The position numbers and the translations under genes are program-made. From Candidatus Falkowiibacteriota bacterium (GTDB taxonomy: Bacteria > Patescibacteriota > Patescibacteriia > CAIXNZ01), in the NCBI GenBank assembly GCA_016927685.1, contig JAFGMD010000016.1, forward strand, positions 1 to 50,652: DNA of 50,652 nt, written 5' to 3'. Shown piece by piece: positions 15,525-24,018 of this stretch. Below the pieces are notes generated by a model. It had not been told where the DNA came from and did not search any database. It saw only the letters and a program-made list of their open reading frames with translations. The stretch's first letter is position 1. Each line of letters opens with the position of its first letter.

Positions 15525-16442
15525 ATGAAAAAAAATATTAGATTATTAATTATTTTAGCAGTTTTTGGCTTAATGGTCAATCCTGTTTTTGGTGCTGAAT
15601 CGCCTTTTGGTAATTATTCCGCCGAACCCAACTTGTCTCAAGCTTACTTTATGCCGGAAAATCAGCAGAGCCAAATAATTGATAATTTAAGCCAGTCAAT
15701 AACACTGCCATCTATATTTGACGATAATAATCAAGAAATTATTTTAAATTCTGTTTCTTTTAATCTAAGCAAGGAAGAAAGTCTTGAGGGGAAAAAGTAT
15801 AAGGTCTTTGATAATAATTTTGTTTTTCAATTGGAAGAGGATAAGATAGATTCAGCCGCAACTTTAGAAATGAAGGAAATAATTTTGGCACCTAATAGCA
15901 TAATGGCTCCGCCTAAAGGATTTCAGTTGGCCAGTAATATTTACGAATATAATTTAACGACAGGAGAAGGAATTGATTTGGAGAAAGCAATTTGGTTTTC
16001 CATAAAATATAGTACTGATGATTATTTTCGCAAAAATATTTATTATTATGACGAAACCAAAGGTGAATGGGTCGGTATAAAAGGTATTATTAGTAATGGT
16101 GCGAAAAAGATTATTGTTAATGTTTCTATGCCTCAAGCTAAAGTAGCGATTTTAGAGGATATTGACATTATGACCGAGGGCTATGCTTCTTGGTATAGAT
16201 ACAAGGGGTGTAATTGCGCAGCTTCGCCTGACTATCCCAAAGGCACTAAGCTTAAAGTAACAAATTTAAAAAACGGGAAATCAGTAATAGTTAAAATAAA
16301 CGATTGGGGACCGGATCGCAGCGTGCATCCTAATAGAGTGATAGATTTGGATTTAGTCGCTTTTAAGCAGATTGCCGTAAAATCCCAGGGCCTATGCATG
16401 GTTAAAGTCGAACCCTTAACGGTTGAAACAGCCGTAAAATAA
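15525..16442 (+). CDS. Secreted RlpA-like double-psi beta-barrel protein
   Basis: The signal peptide (MKKNIRLLIILAVFGLMVNPVFGAES, cleavage near residue 23) is clear; there is no lipobox cysteine. The middle (about 50-205) is a beta-rich domain of unknown type. The C-terminal 90 residues match the RlpA/DPBB fold: EGYASWYRYKG, YPKGTKLKVTNLKNGKSV, then IVKINDWGPDRS and NRVIDLD, where the aspartates correspond to the active-site region of lytic transglycosylases. RlpA cleaves peptidoglycan strands lacking stem peptides. The usual arginine in VNDRGP is Trp here. It precedes ftsE, which fits a role in septal wall remodelling. Confidence 0.8.
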   Translation: MKKNIRLLIILAVFGLMVNPVFGAESPFGNYSAEPNLSQAYFMPENQQSQIIDNLSQSITLPSIFDDNNQEIILNSVSFNLSKEESLEGKKYKVFDNNFVFQLEEDKIDSAATLEMKEIILAPNSIMAPPKGFQLASNIYEYNLTTGEGIDLEKAIWFSIKYSTDDYFRKNIYYYDETKGEWVGIKGIISNGAKKIIVNVSMPQAKVAILEDIDIMTEGYASWYRYKGCNCAASPDYPKGTKLKVTNLKNGKSVIVKINDWGPDRSVHPNRVIDLDLVAFKQIAVKSQGLCMVKVEPLTVETAVK

Positions 16443-16447
16443 TAAAT

Positions 16448-17128
16448 ATGATCCATCTAAAAAAAATTAGTAAAATTTTTTATCCTAAAACAGTTGCTTT
16501 GAAGGATGTTAATTTACATATTCGTCCTAAAGAATTTGTTTCTATAGTCGGTCAAAGCGGAGCCGGGAAAAGCACTATAATAAAAATTTTGACGGCCGAA
16601 GAAAAGGCCACGCATGGCAATATAATTGTGGGGGGTTGGGATATAACAGATATTAAACAGAGAGAAATACCAGTATTGCGTCGCCAGATAGGCGTTGTTT
16701 ATCAGGATTTTAAATTACTTCCTAAAAAAACCGTATTTGAAAATGTTGCTTTTGCTATGCAAGTTTGCGGTATTCCTTCCAAGAGAATAAAAAATGTAGT
16801 ACCACAAGTCTTAAAAATCGTTGGTTTAAAAGAAAAATTGGATCGTTACCCCCATCAAATTTCTGGCGGAGAAATTCAGAGAGCAGCCATTGCTCGCGCC
16901 CTGGTTCATAGACCCAAAATTCTTTTAGCTGATGAACCGACGGGTAATCTAGATAGCTTGAATACAAAAGATATTATTGATTTGCTTTTAAAAATTAATG
17001 AATTTGGGACGACAGTGGTTTTAGTCACTCACAATAAAGATATTGTTAATCGTTTGAAAAAAAGAGTAGTGCTTTTAGATAGCGGACAGGTTGTGAGCGA
17101 CGAGGAAGAGGGGAAGTATATACTTTAA
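16448..17128 (+). CDS. ftsE: Cell-division ABC ATPase FtsE
   Basis: FtsE is the ATPase that drives the FtsX membrane protein to activate peptidoglycan hydrolases at the septum. Walker A GQSGAGKST is at residues 35-43, the Q-loop YQDFKLLP at about 85-92, the signature ISGGE at 138-142 (LSGGQ in most ABC proteins), Walker B LLADEPTGNLD from 159, and the switch histidine in VTHNKD. Length 226 aa is normal. It starts 5 bp after the RlpA-like gene, and ftsX follows after a 59-bp AT-rich gap with short GTAATTA repeats. Confidence 0.95.
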   Translation: MIHLKKISKIFYPKTVALKDVNLHIRPKEFVSIVGQSGAGKSTIIKILTAEEKATHGNIIVGGWDITDIKQREIPVLRRQIGVVYQDFKLLPKKTVFENVAFAMQVCGIPSKRIKNVVPQVLKIVGLKEKLDRYPHQISGGEIQRAAIARALVHRPKILLADEPTGNLDSLNTKDIIDLLLKINEFGTTVVLVTHNKDIVNRLKKRVVLLDSGQVVSDEEEGKYIL

Positions 17129-17187
17129 GGTAATTAGTAATTTGTAATTAGTAATTAGTGATTGGATTAATTATTAAAATTTATTAG

Positions 17188-18096
17188 ATGTCATCGATTT
17201 TAAGAGTACTAAAATTCGCTACCCAAGATTTTTTCAGGAATTTTTGGCTTTCTTTTGTTACGCTAACAATATTGGTCTTGGCGCTTTTTTCTATTAACCT
17301 TTTGATAATTTTTAATGTAATTGCTAAAGATGCTATTTTAGTTATTGAAGATAAAATAAATATTAATGTATATTTTAAGCCGGAAATTTCAGAAGATCAG
17401 GTTCAAGCAGTAAAGAAATATTTACAATCATTAATTCAAGTCAAGGATATTGTATATATTTCTAAAGAACAGGCATTAGAAGATTTTAAAGAAAGACATA
17501 AAGATAATCCTAAAATTTTAGCTTCTTTAGATGAATTGGATAAAAATCCTTTAGGAGCGTCTTTGCTTGTTACCGCTAAAACTACAAATGATTACCCCAA
17601 AATTTTAGAATATTTATCTGATCCGCAATATGACAGTTTAATTGAAAGCAAAAATTTTGATGATCATAAATTGGTTATTGAAAGAATCAGCAGCATAACG
17701 CAAAAAGTTAATACTGGCGTAGCCACAATTGCTATTATATTTACCTTAATATCGCTTTTAATCATCTTTAATGCCATCAGAATGGCCATTTATACGCATA
17801 AAGATGACATTATGGCGATGAAATTGCTTGGTGCGACAAATTGGTTTGTCCAGGCCCCATTTTTGTTAGAGGGTGTGTTTTTTGGTCTTTTGTCGGTTAT
17901 TGTTACTATTATGATTATTTATCCGTTGATTGGCTTTATCCAGCCCTATATTGGTTCACTCTTGGAAACAGATTTCAATTTGATAAATTATTTTAATCAG
18001 AACTTTGTCGCGATCTTTGGACTGGAGTTATTGGGAGCGATTTTGATTAATTTGGTTAGTAGCTATTGGGCAGTGAGTAAATATGTCAGGGTGTAA
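17188..18096 (+). CDS. ftsX: Cell-division protein FtsX
   Basis: The partner of FtsE. It has one N-terminal helix (about 20-45), a large external domain with NINVYFKPEISEDQ and the FtsX-typical KDIVYISKEQALEDFKERH, then three more helices at about 175-195, 222-250 and 272-295. AIRMAIYTHKDDIMAMKLLGATNWFVQAPFLLEG is split by helix boundaries and matches the family block that touches FtsE. Length 302 aa is normal. In other bacteria the external loop recruits a hydrolase activator; the nearby RlpA-like protein and PpiC-like protein are candidates here only by position. Confidence 0.95.
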   Translation: MSSILRVLKFATQDFFRNFWLSFVTLTILVLALFSINLLIIFNVIAKDAILVIEDKININVYFKPEISEDQVQAVKKYLQSLIQVKDIVYISKEQALEDFKERHKDNPKILASLDELDKNPLGASLLVTAKTTNDYPKILEYLSDPQYDSLIESKNFDDHKLVIERISSITQKVNTGVATIAIIFTLISLLIIFNAIRMAIYTHKDDIMAMKLLGATNWFVQAPFLLEGVFFGLLSVIVTIMIIYPLIGFIQPYIGSLLETDFNLINYFNQNFVAIFGLELLGAILINLVSSYWAVSKYVRV

Positions 18097-18154
18097 TTAA
18101 CTTTTTTGGTTAAATTTTTAAGATCTAAAAATCAAATAAAAGGAGGTAGATAAA

Positions 18155-18592
18155 ATGCCGTTCGTTAACAAAGAGATCGATATCGGTGAATTTATGAAGC
18201 AACTTCGTCGAAGACTCGAAAAAAGTGGTGATATTGCAGCACTGTCATTTTACGAGTTCTTCCTAGAAGAGCAATTACCAGAGGAATTAAAACGACGCGT
18301 TGCCGCTGATTGTGATGGTCGGACAGTAATTGCAGGCGATTTTGATGTCATTTATCCAATGGCCGCCGAGCTTCTTCGTAACGCGGCTGCCAGAAACTTC
18401 AGCGAAGTTCATTCGGAGATCTATAATGAGGCCAATGCAGTTTCAATAGCTTTCTGTGATGAACTCAATGAGTTTTTCCAATGCTCTGGTGATGAAAAAT
18501 TCGACCCTATTCACATCAAATCATTCGTGCAAACGATGGTCGATGCGGGCTTAGTGAAGGTCGCTCCATGGCGCAATGATGTTATAGATTAG
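18155..18592 (+). CDS. Hypothetical protein, 145 aa
   Basis: I do not recognise this protein. It is acidic, with no membrane helix. Segments include DIGEFMKQLRRRLEKSG, ALSFYEFFLEEQLPEELKRR, and a C-terminal HIKSFVQTMVDAGLVKV. Base use differs from the neighbours: more G and C at third codon positions and few poly-A or poly-T codons, suggesting separate origin or stronger codon selection. It has a perfect Shine-Dalgarno (AAAGGAGGT) 8 bp before the ATG and its own terminator. In those signals it resembles the 170-aa orphan at 11457. Confidence 0.65.
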   Translation: MPFVNKEIDIGEFMKQLRRRLEKSGDIAALSFYEFFLEEQLPEELKRRVAADCDGRTVIAGDFDVIYPMAAELLRNAAARNFSEVHSEIYNEANAVSIAFCDELNEFFQCSGDEKFDPIHIKSFVQTMVDAGLVKVAPWRNDVID

Positions 18593-18603
18593 GATTAAAA
18601 AAT

Positions 18604-18633
18604 AAAGGCAAGCTTAATAACTTGCCTTTTTTT
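18604..18633 (+). terminator. Terminator of the 145-aa gene
   Basis: AAAGGCAAG pairs with CTTGCCTTT around CTTAATAA and ends in seven T. It lies 12 bp after the stop. Confidence 0.85.
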
Positions 18634-18640
18634 ATTTCTA

Positions 18641-18805
18641 AGCCCCCGACCGGATTTGAACCAGTGACCTCAACGCCAAGCCTTAATCAGGCCAATTAAT
18701 CATTCATGTGCACCTGTTTGAGTAATTGACATGATCAGAATCTTAGTGTCGTCCCAATTGGGTCCGAATTACAATTCGGCGCTCTGCCAACTGAGCTACA
18801 GGGGC
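18641..18805 (-). tRNA. tRNA-Thr(UGU)-like gene with about 93-nt insertion
   Basis: On the minus strand the 5' part is a normal tRNA: GCCCCTG acceptor, D arm GCTCAGTTGGCAGAGC, and anticodon hairpin CCGAA-TTGTAA-TTCGG (18779-18764). The 3' part, AGGTC variable loop, T arm ACTGG-TTCAAAT-CCGGT and acceptor CGGGGGC with discriminator U, resumes only at 18670. The 93 nt between (18671-18763) are extra. They contain a CCCAATTGGG palindrome and a TCATGT/ACATGA hairpin. Without them the tRNA is 72 nt. The anticodon loop has 6 nt as drawn, so UGU (Thr) is the best reading and GUA (Tyr) is less likely. It may be an intron, a giant variable region, or a broken tRNA gene. Confidence 0.65.
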
Positions 18806-18853
18806 ATTTTTAGGTTAGCGTGATTTATTTTAATTGTCAAGATTTTTAATATA

Positions 18854-19729
18854 TTACTTTGAAGTAATAGCCGATAACAATAATACACCTCCTATAGCCA
18901 AGATAATACCAATAATCTGATGAGTTTTTAATTTTTCCTTATTAATATAAATACCTAATGCCGAAGCTAGGACAATATAGCTTTCAGAAATAGTAGCGGC
19001 AATGGAAATGGGAATGAGTGTAGTGGCATAACCAAATGCTACCCAAGCCATATTATCAATAGCACTCATAGCGCCAAATAAAGCTGGTTGTTTTTTAAAA
19101 TCATAAAAAATATTTTTTATTTCTTTTTTTCCTATTAAAATTATAAACATTACAATAGCCGCGCAAGTATGAGTAAACCAAATTGTCATAAGAGGGGAGA
19201 TCTGTTGGCTGGAAATGCCAACTAAAAAATTTGTCAAAGCCATGCCAATCGCTCCTATGCCTGCCAATATGGCGCCTTTTTCAAATAATCTTTTATGATA
19301 ATGCAAATGAGCGTGATGTATAGTAATAGCCATAATTATGCCGATAAAAATTATAGCAATTAAAATCCATTGGGCAGTAAATAATTTTTCTTGGGCCAAA
19401 ATAACGCTTAAGCCGACAGTAATTGGTAACTCAATACCGAGAAGCGGTTCCACTATGCTAATTTTGCCCTGACGCAAGGCCTCAAAGTCAAATAAAGCAG
19501 CAAATATAACGATAGCGCCTAAAAGAATTAAAAGTATCCAATTCATAACATTTAATGCGAAAATTTCTGATGCGATAAAAGGAAATAGCAAAACTAATCC
19601 TGTTATTCCAATGAAAAATAATGCTTTATAGCTGCCAATAATTCTGGTTGATTTTTGAATAAAAAAATCACCAAAACCCCAGCAGAGCAGGGCAGTGAGC
19701 GCGAGAATTATTCCGAGAAAATTGTGCAT
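18854..19729 (-). CDS. EamA/DMT-family membrane transporter
   Basis: The 291-aa protein has about ten hydrophobic helices in two similar halves, as in the drug/metabolite transporter superfamily. The N-terminal LTALLCWGFGDFF and the FEALRQGKISIVEPLLGIELPIT segment, and in the second half GYATTLIPISIAATISESYIVLASALGIYI, are typical EamA blocks. A short His-rich loop (HHAHLHYHKR, about 140-149) lies in the cytoplasmic linker between halves and could bind metal. The substrate is unknown. The gene is alone and directed toward the interrupted tRNA. Confidence 0.88.
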   Translation of the reverse strand: MHNFLGIILALTALLCWGFGDFFIQKSTRIIGSYKALFFIGITGLVLLFPFIASEIFALNVMNWILLILLGAIVIFAALFDFEALRQGKISIVEPLLGIELPITVGLSVILAQEKLFTAQWILIAIIFIGIIMAITIHHAHLHYHKRLFEKGAILAGIGAIGMALTNFLVGISSQQISPLMTIWFTHTCAAIVMFIILIGKKEIKNIFYDFKKQPALFGAMSAIDNMAWVAFGYATTLIPISIAATISESYIVLASALGIYINKEKLKTHQIIGIILAIGGVLLLSAITSK

Positions 19730-19770
19730 AGAGAAAATATTTACTGAACATTCCGGTCCAGAAACTTAGT

Positions 19771-19832
19771 TATAGGGATATTGTAAGGGATTTTGATATT
19801 CTTTTCAAGGTTTGATTTTAGGCACTTGGGTC
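19771..19832. repeat. Dispersed repeat, left copy
   Basis: TATAGGGATATTGTAAGG at 19771-19788 extends to a 26-nt match (one mismatch) with 22630-22655. A second block GGCACTTGGGTC (19821-19832) matches GGCACTCGGGTC at 22680-22691. The two repeats lie on either side of the two-gene unit 19878-22496. Confidence 0.7.
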
Positions 19833-19877
19833 GATTTAAAATAAAACTTGAACACTAGACTGAAGTATTTGCAATTA

Positions 19878-21008
19878 CTATATCATATTATGCTCGGTTA
19901 TTTTGTTATTACCATACAATAGATGGCTTTTATTAACTCTTGCATATAAAGTCCGAAGAATAAAATCAAGCTGTTTTAAATCGTATTTAAGATGTATTAA
20001 ATTAGCCACCGAAATAGTTCCTAGCGAGTTGCTTAATTTGCTATTGTAAATCGAGTCGTCAATTTGAATTTTATCAAAATGTTTGCTCTCTTTTAGAAAT
20101 TCCTTAAATATATTTTTTTCAACTTTTATGTATAAAAACATTTTATTTCTTATTAGTTTCGTAAGATCAAATAGCTTGATCCCCCTAAATATAATGGGGG
20201 TAATACCGCCGCACATTAATTCTTCAAATAAATCTACGTGCCAAAAATTTTTCGCGTTTTTTAGTTTGTTACTTGTAATGACAACACTAAAACATTTATC
20301 GACAAAAATTTCGCTGTTTTCTTTGCGATCTACTAGTTTATTTATTTTATTTATATTAGTTTTAATTATATTTAGTGGCAGTTCAAGATCTAGCTCGGCC
20401 TGATCATTGTATGTATCCAAAATGAAACGCATTCTTTTCTTTTGTCTTGTCTCACGTTCAATTTGATCTTTATCTTTTTTTGTATTTTTTGAAATACGTT
20501 TTGACTCCCAAAGATGTGGTAAATCAAATTTTTTTTCATTATAATTATAAATTAAAATGATAAAGTCAGAGACATTATACAATAAGCAAAAGTCAGCTGG
20601 AACTACTAAGACGCAATTATCTTTTGTTTTAAAGATTTTATAAATATTTTTTATATCCTCGACAATTTCATCAATTTTTAAATTATAGATATCCACAGTG
20701 GCCCTGTCGTTATCTATCATTAATCTTCTGAACTTAATATTTAATCCGGAGCAAATCAGAATAATTAAGTCCATAAAATATCTTTCCAATATGCTCCTGC
20801 CTTGTTTGCTATAATATGTGTGTTTGACTAACTTAATAATAAATAATTGACATTTATCAAAAAAATTATTTATTGAATTAAAATTATTTTTAATAAAAAA
20901 GAAGTTGTACTTTTGTATTAAAAAGCCACCGCAAAGATCGCAAAACGGTCTGATTATCAAGTGGAATTCGTTAATTAATTTTTGATTGTATCGTATATAT
21001 CTTTCCAT
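19878..21008 (-). CDS. Hypothetical protein, 376 aa, partner of the TPR-nuclease-like gene
   Basis: I do not recognise a family. Residues 23-26 (CDLCG) could be half of a zinc site. The protein is rich in Ile, Lys and Asn. The centre has a basic region (KRISKNTKKDKDQIERETRQKKRMR, about 168-192) and a DLELPLNIIKTNINKINKL helix. It lies 30 bp downstream of the TPR/PD-(D/E)XK gene on the same strand and inside the same pair of direct repeats, so the two are probably one functional unit. A defence or stress role is guessed from the partner only. Confidence 0.6.
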   Translation of the reverse strand: MERYIRYNQKLINEFHLIIRPFCDLCGGFLIQKYNFFFIKNNFNSINNFFDKCQLFIIKLVKHTYYSKQGRSILERYFMDLIILICSGLNIKFRRLMIDNDRATVDIYNLKIDEIVEDIKNIYKIFKTKDNCVLVVPADFCLLYNVSDFIILIYNYNEKKFDLPHLWESKRISKNTKKDKDQIERETRQKKRMRFILDTYNDQAELDLELPLNIIKTNINKINKLVDRKENSEIFVDKCFSVVITSNKLKNAKNFWHVDLFEELMCGGITPIIFRGIKLFDLTKLIRNKMFLYIKVEKNIFKEFLKESKHFDKIQIDDSIYNSKLSNSLGTISVANLIHLKYDLKQLDFILRTLYARVNKSHLLYGNNKITEHNMI

Positions 21009-21038
21009 CTTCGTGATAGATGATTGATCTCCGTTAAT

Positions 21039-22496
21039 TTATAAGTATTCTAGAATGCTACTCCTGCAATTACTACAAGTCATTGTCTCATCTCGAGTAT
21101 CGAGAATAATTAATTTTTTACACCTCTTACAATAAGAGATTACTGAGATTCCACCAAAGCTACGATTGGATGTTTCTTTTTTCCAAAATTCATCAATATA
21201 TTTTATCAAATCAATAAATGGCGATTTGATGGTGTGGGGTCGAGCGGTTAAGATATTTTGTGGAAAAGATAAAATCCCTCCCATACCGTCCTGAATAGTG
21301 GCAGACGGTTCATCTCGGATAATGAGATATCCAAATTCATTTTCTTTAAATAAATTAGTTTTATTTATTATTTCTTGTTTAATTTCTTGTGTAGGAAAAT
21401 TATTAAAGTTGGAAAAGCCCCTTTCTATGTGATAAATTTCAAGCAGAATCACTTGATCGCTGCCAAATTCTTTTAACTTTTTAAGTTGTTTCAATGCATT
21501 TTTGTGCTTACCTCGTTTTAGAGATCTAGCTTTGCCAGACTTTTCAACTAAAATTGATTTGATTTCAAAAGAACGATATCTTGCCGGTCCATCTTCAATA
21601 GGTGGTAATTCTTTGGGCATCTTAACGAGTAAATCAATATCTCCTTTAAATTTATGATTATTTATTAATTCATAAGGAATATTAATTGCAAACCATGTAA
21701 ATGTGTCATTACATAGAGCTGCCCAGTTTGGTGTTTGAAATAATTTAAGTATAGATTTCGTTTCACGCACCTGAGCTTTTACAGAAAACATTTTACCCGG
21801 TCCCAAAAACTTATTATCTGCATTTTCTTTATCACTATCTTTAATTTCTTTTCCCCAATAATGATTGCGGAATTTCCTTAACTTAGCCCTAATAAAGTAA
21901 TAAATAAATCTTATATAATCTTTTTTCCTATGAAATAATTCAGCAAGATTATAAAAAACAATAGGATTTCTTTCTACGTACTTTGCCCGCGATAAATAAT
22001 TGTATGATTTTTCATAATCGCCAAGTTCGACAAATGCGTATCCAATATTATTTAACAAATTATTATATTCATATATTGGTAAATCGGTTGATTCGAATAA
22101 TCCAGTAGCCTCTTTGAGCTTATTAGTAAATAATAAGATGAATATTTTTTTATAAATCGCCTTTATGAATCCTCGGTTTATCTGCAGACAATGATCAAAT
22201 GAATCTAGGGCTTCCGAATAATTTTTCAGATAAAACAAGGAAACTCCTTTATAATACCATAATAAATAATCATCGGGTTTTTTCCCTAAAGCGATTTCAG
22301 CTATTCTAATAGATTCATCATATTGCCCATCCATTCCTAAAATAGCGACCTTATCAGATAGAGCGCGGATATTATTATCTTTAGCTATCATACCATTAAT
22401 AATCGAAAGGGAATCCTTGTATCTTTTTTGACTTGCTAATTCTTGAACTCTTTTTTGTAATTCGGGTGTATAAATTTCATTTATTTCGCCAGTCAT
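21039..22496 (-). CDS. TPR protein with PD-(D/E)XK-like domain and zinc ribbon
   Basis: Residues 1-200 hold tetratricopeptide-like helix pairs (for example DDYLLWYYKGVSLFYLKNYSEALDSF with consensus spacing, and IGYAFVELGDYEKSYNYLSRA). The middle has the nuclease-like pattern GDIDLL (D286, D288), then FEIKS (E311, K313) and a basic helix (KRGKHKNALKQLKKLKE), which fits the PD-(D/E)XK core. A C-terminal zinc ribbon has CKRC (456-459) and CSNC (474-477). This order is like DNA- or RNA-targeting effectors. Upstream it shares the 87-bp repeat with the TPR membrane gene at 38881. I infer a nuclease, not a proven one. Confidence 0.65.
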   Translation of the reverse strand: MTGEINEIYTPELQKRVQELASQKRYKDSLSIINGMIAKDNNIRALSDKVAILGMDGQYDESIRIAEIALGKKPDDYLLWYYKGVSLFYLKNYSEALDSFDHCLQINRGFIKAIYKKIFILLFTNKLKEATGLFESTDLPIYEYNNLLNNIGYAFVELGDYEKSYNYLSRAKYVERNPIVFYNLAELFHRKKDYIRFIYYFIRAKLRKFRNHYWGKEIKDSDKENADNKFLGPGKMFSVKAQVRETKSILKLFQTPNWAALCNDTFTWFAINIPYELINNHKFKGDIDLLVKMPKELPPIEDGPARYRSFEIKSILVEKSGKARSLKRGKHKNALKQLKKLKEFGSDQVILLEIYHIERGFSNFNNFPTQEIKQEIINKTNLFKENEFGYLIIRDEPSATIQDGMGGILSFPQNILTARPHTIKSPFIDLIKYIDEFWKKETSNRSFGGISVISYCKRCKKLIILDTRDETMTCSNCRSSILEYL

Positions 22497-22518
22497 AATT
22501 ATTATTAGTATTTATTAT

Positions 22519-22605
22519 TTAGAGTTTATCATAAATTGAAAAATAGCACGAATAGTGCCATTTTTTAGACCACTCGGGTCTCTCGATAAAAAAGTCTTGT
22601 GGCTG
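22519..22605. repeat. 87-bp direct repeat, left copy of accessory island
   Basis: This copy matches 40361-40447 over the same 87 bp with about five differences. It includes AGCACGAATAGTGCCA (terminator-like hairpin on the minus strand) and AGACC-ACTCG-GGTCT. It ends 22 bp before the start of the TPR gene, so it is also that gene's upstream region. Confidence 0.85.
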
Positions 22606-22629
22606 AACAGCGGGGTCTAGTAACGATGA

Positions 22630-22691
22630 TATAGGGATATTGTAAGGGGTTTTGAAGGATTTTACAATAGCGAATTTGAGGCACTCGGGTC
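22630..22691. repeat. Dispersed repeat, middle copy
   Basis: Matches 19771-19796 and 19819-19832 (see that entry). The CACTCGGGTC motif also occurs in the 87-bp repeat at 22571 and 40413. Together with that repeat it fills the 270-bp gap between the TPR gene and the GIY-YIG gene; GAGACAAATGAGACA short repeats follow at about 22710. Confidence 0.65.
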
Positions 22692-22766
22692 AGGCTTGCA
22701 AGCACGAAATGAGACAAATGAGACACTATAAAAAGGGAGCCATGACTGTCTCATCCCGTATAGGTA

Positions 22767-23576
22767 CTAATCCAATAACAAATCATCCAACTTAATATCA
22801 AATTCCTTTTCAATAAAATTGAGGGTATTAATCTGCCTTTCCAGTGACGCCTTAATAAGGCGGGTGGTAAACAAATTACTTCGACTTTTCCATTTCGCCT
22901 GCTCTTTATCAACGGCTTTAATCCATTGAACTTTTACTAAATACTCGGATTTTTCATTGTCAGAATTTTCAAATATATTTGGTTCTTTCAATGGCTGACT
23001 TTTTAGGGATTTTCCATTAACGACAAAATCACTTAGCCTCTTAGCTTTATCTATTACTTTGCCTATACCTACATAACCCTTGCCATTTAAATATGCAACT
23101 ACAATATCGTTTATATTTAATGTTTTCATGGGATCACTGTAAACTTTTCCTTGTCCAGCTGAAAGGAACCCGTACTTTCTGCAATCTTCCCAACATCGGT
23201 GTGGCCCATCACCGACGTTTACAAAGTATATTCCGTGATCATAATCAAAACCCTGCAAGTCCAGGTGTAAGGTGCTATGCGGGCGGAATTTATCAGCGAA
23301 ATGCCCTGATGAGATATTCGTTAAATTCCTGCCTAATTTCCAAATCAAAGTCTTTTCTATTAAATAAGCTTCATTTTCTGTCAAATCTCTGGCAACCACT
23401 TTAATAATAGGCTCAAGTCCTTCTTTTTGGATTTGTTTTATTCGCTTTGATTTCTCATTATCTCCGTCGTCAAAAAGATGAGCCTTTTTTCTATTGCCCT
23501 TGCCCTTGCCGTAATAAAATTCCTCAAAATTTCTTGGGTCTAAATAAACATAGACATAGTATTCATTTTTGTTCAT
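22767..23576 (-). CDS. GIY-YIG nuclease fused to an EVE/PUA-like domain
   Basis: Residues 5-95 are a GIY-YIG-type domain: YYVYVYLDPR, FYYGKGKGNR with the conserved glycine and arginine, LTENEAYLIEKTLI with the metal-binding glutamate, and LTN. The rest resembles an EVE/PUA-like reader domain: GIYFVNVGDGPHRCWEDCRKYGFLSAGQ has the typical start, and INDIVVAYLNGKGYVGIGKVID is the barrel core; EVE domains bind modified bases. A reader plus nuclease could cut modified DNA, for example of phages. It is the last gene of the nuclease-rich operon and lies 4 bp after the previous one. Confidence 0.75.
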   Translation of the reverse strand: MNKNEYYVYVYLDPRNFEEFYYGKGKGNRKKAHLFDDGDNEKSKRIKQIQKEGLEPIIKVVARDLTENEAYLIEKTLIWKLGRNLTNISSGHFADKFRPHSTLHLDLQGFDYDHGIYFVNVGDGPHRCWEDCRKYGFLSAGQGKVYSDPMKTLNINDIVVAYLNGKGYVGIGKVIDKAKRLSDFVVNGKSLKSQPLKEPNIFENSDNEKSEYLVKVQWIKAVDKEQAKWKSRSNLFTTRLIKASLERQINTLNFIEKEFDIKLDDLLLD

Positions 23577-23580
23577 AGTT

Positions 23581-24018
23581 TTAATATCGTTTTAACAATT
23601 TAAACCCATTTTCATTTTTATATTTATTATACTTTATAGCCTTAAGTCCTTTATCAGACTTGGGCAATAGTAAATGCATTTTGCCCACGTTCTCACCTGA
23701 TTTATTAATCTGGCACAGTTTAACTAATTCTTTAGACGGAATTATCCATAAATTATTGTCATATTCAGTATAAAAAATCCAAAAGAAATTATTCCTGGGA
23801 TTAACTGTCATAGCGGCAAAAAAGTTGCCGTGCTTAGCTGTCTTTGACCGTGCCTTGATTTGCACATCTATATACTTTTTGTCGCTTAAGCGAATAACGC
23901 AATCAATGCCCTGATCATCAACCAAGGTCATATAAACGTCAAATCCTCTTTTTAAAAGCTCGGCAACGACAGAATACTCCTGCCTTTTGCCAAACGAAGC
24001 TGTATCACGATAAGACAT
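23581..24018 (-). CDS. Small PD-(D/E)XK nuclease-like protein
   Basis: The 145-aa protein has the order expected for a PD-(D/E)XK fold: GKRQEYSVVAELLKRGFDVY (helix with E14 and E20), QGIDCVIR (D39) and YIDVQIKARSK (Q53, K55). The QxK variant is seen in Mrr- and DUF4365-like enzymes. The C-terminal half has WIFYTEYDNNLWIIPSKEL, the usual edge-strand region. It overlaps the preceding gene by 14 bp, so the two are co-translated and may form a complex. Confidence 0.7.
   Translation of the reverse strand: MSYRDTASFGKRQEYSVVAELLKRGFDVYMTLVDDQGIDCVIRLSDKKYIDVQIKARSKTAKHGNFFAAMTVNPRNNFFWIFYTEYDNNLWIIPSKELVKLCQINKSGENVGKMHLLLPKSDKGLKAIKYNKYKNENGFKLLKRY

Noticed and set aside
15341..15541. 66-aa ORF after the foldase gene
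   Set aside because: It is the antisense of tRNA-Thr and tRNA-Gly.
17129..17165. GTAATTAGTAATT short repeats between ftsE and ftsX as a CRISPR-like or operator array
   Set aside because: The repeats are short, AT-rich and irregular, and similar simple repeats are common in such genomes.
1..18100. UGA recoding to glycine as in some CPR groups
   Set aside because: TGA ends murD at a normal place and coding frames do not show internal TGA.
18671..18763. Group I intron in the interrupted tRNA
   Set aside because: The insert is only about 93 nt, is not in the anticodon loop, and lacks P, Q, R, S core elements.
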